Of a stretch of 14,034 nt of DNA, positions 11,923-14,034 are shown piece by piece (within the stretch, counting starts at the first letter, position 1; the number at the start of each line of letters is the position of its first letter). The notes under the pieces are model-generated. The model was not told the origin of the DNA and made no database searches. It saw only the letters and a program-made list of their open reading frames with translations. Where the stretch lies: contig DAOLDL010000078.1 in the NCBI GenBank assembly GCA_035327305.1, forward strand, positions 1-14,034, read 5' to 3'. A program made the position numbers and the translations under genes. This DNA comes from CALMUP01 sp035327305. Lineage in GTDB: Bacteria > Verrucomicrobiota > Kiritimatiellia > CAIVKH01.

Positions 11923-13887
11923 TCAATTCTCGCCGGCGTCCTCGATCAGCGCTCGCAATAACTCGGCTACGCTCCAAGCCTGGGCAAAGCAACCCTTGGG
12001 GGCATGCGGCGGATTACCGTCAAAAATTTCCGCAATGGTACCTATTCCTTGCTCGGTAAAATGCGTTTGCATGTGTTTTTTAATCAAGGCGATCCGTGAT
12101 GCCGCTTCGGCTTTGCCACGCACTTTGATCAGTGCGGTGATGTAAGGTCCGATCAACCAGCCCCAAACAGTGCCCTGGTGGTAGGCGCCATCACGGGCCA
12201 GCAAATCACCTTCATAAATTGCGTGATAATCCGGATGGGTGGGGGACAGACTGCGCAGTCCCAAAGGAGTGAAGAGGTGTTCGTCAACCACGTCAAGAAC
12301 CCGTTTGGCCCGGTCGCCGGTAAGAAGCGGGAAGGGGAGGCTGATCGCGAAAAGCTGATTCGGGCGAATATCGGCGTTTTTATTGTCGCCATCGATGTAA
12401 TCATAAAGACAGCGTGTTTCCTCATTCCAGAATGTCTTTTCGAACAGCGGCAGTATATTATCGGCCCTTTTCTTGAATGCTTTCGCATCTTTGGTGTGAC
12501 CGAATGATTCGGCAAAAAGCGCCATGATCCGGAAAGCATTGTACCAGAGCGCGTTGATCTCGACGGCTTTGCCATGGCGTGGTGTTACAACCCAGTCACC
12601 CACGCGAACATCCATCCACGTCAATTGGGTTGCCGGCGTGCCGGTGATCAAGAGTCCATCCTTGTCGGTATGAATGTTGAATCGGGTTCCCTTGTCATGC
12701 CATGCGATGATGTCCTTCAACAAAGGATACAAGTGGTCACGGACATAGGCATCATCTCCGGTGCGTTGCCAGTAGCGATAAATGGTGACGAAAAACCACA
12801 TTGTGGCATCAGCCGTGTTGTATTCGGGGTGATCGCCTTCGTCGGGAAACCTGTTGGGTAGCATGCCTTCACTGGTGGCTTCGGCAAACGCCTGGATGAT
12901 TTTTCGGGCGATGTCGTACCGCCCGGTGGTCAGGCAAAGTCCTGGTAGTGAAATCATGCTGTCGCGACCCCAGTCGCTGAACCATGGATAGCCTGCGATG
13001 ATGGTATTGAGATTCTTGCCGCGACGCACAACAAACTGATCGGCGGCCAGGGCGAGGGTTTTGATAAAACTCGAATTGCGCGCAAATGGCTGTAGCAATT
13101 CGCGACGTCTTTTCATTTCCTGATCATACAGTTTGAAGGGGTCGAGATCCTTTGGATTATCCGTGGATACAACAACACCAAACAAAGCGCCCGGTTCCAA
13201 CTTCACCTTGAAGTGCCCCGGTGAAAAAAGATCCTCCTGAAAATCCTGCATCCGATCCAATTCCTCAATGTATTCTAATTGGTAATACCAATTCGGGTTG
13301 CTGATGAATTGTGCGTCCAGTATTTTAATAAACAGGTCGGGCGCCTCCTCGTAAGGTTTCATGTGAAACACATCGGCGGACATCGAATATTCGAGATTGA
13401 TGCGGTCGTTAGCTTTCATCAACCAGTGGTAGTCGCGACCGGCAATGAGCGGAAGAAGTTCCATTTCGCATGCATGCGGAGCGGAGATGACATCGTACAA
13501 AATTACCGTGGTATTTTGACCGTAAACGGAAAAAATCCGTTTCTGGATGCGGATGCCGTCGGCAAAATACGTAAAGGTCGGAATCCATTCCCGTTCAAAT
13601 TTCTCCAGAAACTGATCACCGTTGGGGTGAATAACGCCGGGGTAGGAATTGCATCCGAGTTCAAGGCGGCGTCCGTCAACAATCAACGTTTCGTCGAGCT
13701 TGGAAAGCAATACGAAGCGTCCGAGCGGAGGGTTCATGGCCGGAGCCAGGATGGCATGGTACTTGCGGGTGTTCAGTCCGATGATCGTCGAGCCGGCCCA
13801 GCCGCCCAGCCCGTTCGTTTCCAGCCATTCCCGGCGCATGGCTTGATCAATGTCATTGGTGATTGAACGATCAAAAGTAATTTTCAT
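11923..13887 (-). CDS. Glycogen debranching enzyme / amylo-alpha-1,6-glucosidase (GH133)
   Basis: The enzyme removes alpha-1,6 branch stubs during glycogen breakdown. The 654-residue product matches the bacterial/archaeal GDE architecture. The N-terminal beta-sandwich domain contains REWLETNGLGGWAGST (19-34), TRKYHAILAPAMNPPLGR (40-57) and LSKLDETL. An (alpha/alpha)6 barrel follows from about 275, with GYPWFSDWGRDS (299-310), LPNRFPDEGDHPEYNTADA (343-361), LTWMDVR (422-428, Asp 426) and YHQGTVWGWLIGPY (579-592). ATG 13887 (MKITFDRSI) is chosen because relatives begin this way. An in-frame TTG at 13899 has an AGGAA directly against it, too close to serve it. AGGA lies 13 bases before the ATG, a loose spacing. 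No signal peptide: cytoplasmic. No other glycogen gene is adjacent. The 3' end converges with the LptF/LptG gene without an obvious terminator in the 25 bases between. Confidence 0.92.
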   Translation of the reverse strand: MKITFDRSITNDIDQAMRREWLETNGLGGWAGSTIIGLNTRKYHAILAPAMNPPLGRFVLLSKLDETLIVDGRRLELGCNSYPGVIHPNGDQFLEKFEREWIPTFTYFADGIRIQKRIFSVYGQNTTVILYDVISAPHACEMELLPLIAGRDYHWLMKANDRINLEYSMSADVFHMKPYEEAPDLFIKILDAQFISNPNWYYQLEYIEELDRMQDFQEDLFSPGHFKVKLEPGALFGVVVSTDNPKDLDPFKLYDQEMKRRRELLQPFARNSSFIKTLALAADQFVVRRGKNLNTIIAGYPWFSDWGRDSMISLPGLCLTTGRYDIARKIIQAFAEATSEGMLPNRFPDEGDHPEYNTADATMWFFVTIYRYWQRTGDDAYVRDHLYPLLKDIIAWHDKGTRFNIHTDKDGLLITGTPATQLTWMDVRVGDWVVTPRHGKAVEINALWYNAFRIMALFAESFGHTKDAKAFKKRADNILPLFEKTFWNEETRCLYDYIDGDNKNADIRPNQLFAISLPFPLLTGDRAKRVLDVVDEHLFTPLGLRSLSPTHPDYHAIYEGDLLARDGAYHQGTVWGWLIGPYITALIKVRGKAEAASRIALIKKHMQTHFTEQGIGTIAEIFDGNPPHAPKGCFAQAWSVAELLRALIEDAGEN

Positions 13888-13979
13888 AAAGCGCGGCAAT
13901 TCCTGCCGAAAGATTATGTAAATGATTCATCGCAATGATTCAACGCTGATGTTTGCGGGGGAGGAAATCGTTTTGAAAT

Positions 13980-14034
13980 TGGCTCCGGCGGTAGGGCTCG
14001 AACCTACAACCTTGGCGTTAACAGCGCCCTGCTC
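13980..14034 (-). tRNA. tRNA-Asn (anticodon GTT), 3' part only
   Basis: The last 55 bases, read on the minus strand, give the 3' two-thirds of a tRNA. The anticodon stem-loop is GGGCG-CTGTTAA-CGCCA with anticodon GTT. A variable loop AGGTT follows, then the T arm GTAGG-TTCGAAC-CCTAC, the acceptor 3' strand CGCCGGA, discriminator G and an encoded CCA at 13982-13980. GTT reads Asn codons, and the discriminator G agrees with tRNA-Asn. The outermost anticodon-stem pair is G-A, acceptable at position 27-43. The 5' acceptor strand and most of the D arm lie beyond the window. It is upstream of the debranching enzyme gene on the same strand. Confidence 0.93.

Noticed and set aside
13279..13866. Plus-strand frame of 195 codons opposite the debranching enzyme.
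   Set aside because: Antisense shadow of the debranching gene's N-terminal half; no family resemblance.
1..14034. CRISPR array, insertion sequence, prophage, defence island or biosynthetic cluster.
   Set aside because: No spaced repeat array, transposase, integrase, phage gene or multi-gene pathway was seen on either strand.

Overview
This is a 14 kb piece of a draft chromosomal scaffold. A run of exactly 100 N at 5766-5865 joins two contigs. The host is a Gram-negative bacterium: there is an LptF/LptG permease for lipopolysaccharide export and a signal-peptide-bearing outer-membrane beta-barrel protein. The secreted-type SUMF1 (FGE-sulfatase) protein has an upstream module ending in a 'HYRVV' motif, and there is a TTCCA-N5-TGGAA palindrome doublet. 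Both remind me of the PVC superphylum (Verrucomicrobiota, Kiritimatiellota or Lentisphaerota). That placement is inference from style, not proof.

Layout. 1-250: the last residues of a probable HicB-type antitoxin and a HicA toxin gene broken by an in-frame TAA. 343-1431: a single-chain fusion of a Rieske [2Fe-2S] domain and a flavodoxin-fold NAD(P)H/FMN reductase. 1540-1938: the wreck of a vapBC toxin-antitoxin module whose inverted-repeat operator is still visible. 1939-2233: no gene, but several inverted repeats, including a doublet that folds into a long hairpin. 2234-5250 (minus): an M20-family amidohydrolase downstream of ettA. 5251-5765: no recognisable gene, then the assembly gap. 5866-6885: a 5'-truncated SUMF1-domain protein lacking the catalytic cysteines of true formylglycine-generating enzymes. 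7287-7829: a small outer-membrane protein ending at a strong rho-independent terminator. 8056-9012: an aldo/keto reductase. 9176-9778: an Nfu-type iron-sulfur carrier. 9883-11897: folD followed closely by an LptF/LptG gene. 11923-13887 (minus): a GH133 glycogen debranching enzyme, preceded on its strand by a tRNA-Asn cut off by the window end.

Most of the window is housekeeping: translation (ettA, tRNA-Asn), one-carbon metabolism (folD), Fe-S assembly (nfu), LPS export and glycogen breakdown. The accessory part is the first 2.2 kb, where two decayed toxin-antitoxin modules flank the Rieske-flavoprotein. I see no CRISPR array, intact mobile element, phage gene or defence cluster, and no multi-gene set that looks like a new system. 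The best leads are the fusion redox protein, the two toxin-antitoxin relics with a surviving operator, and the structured non-coding stretch at about 1978-2137.
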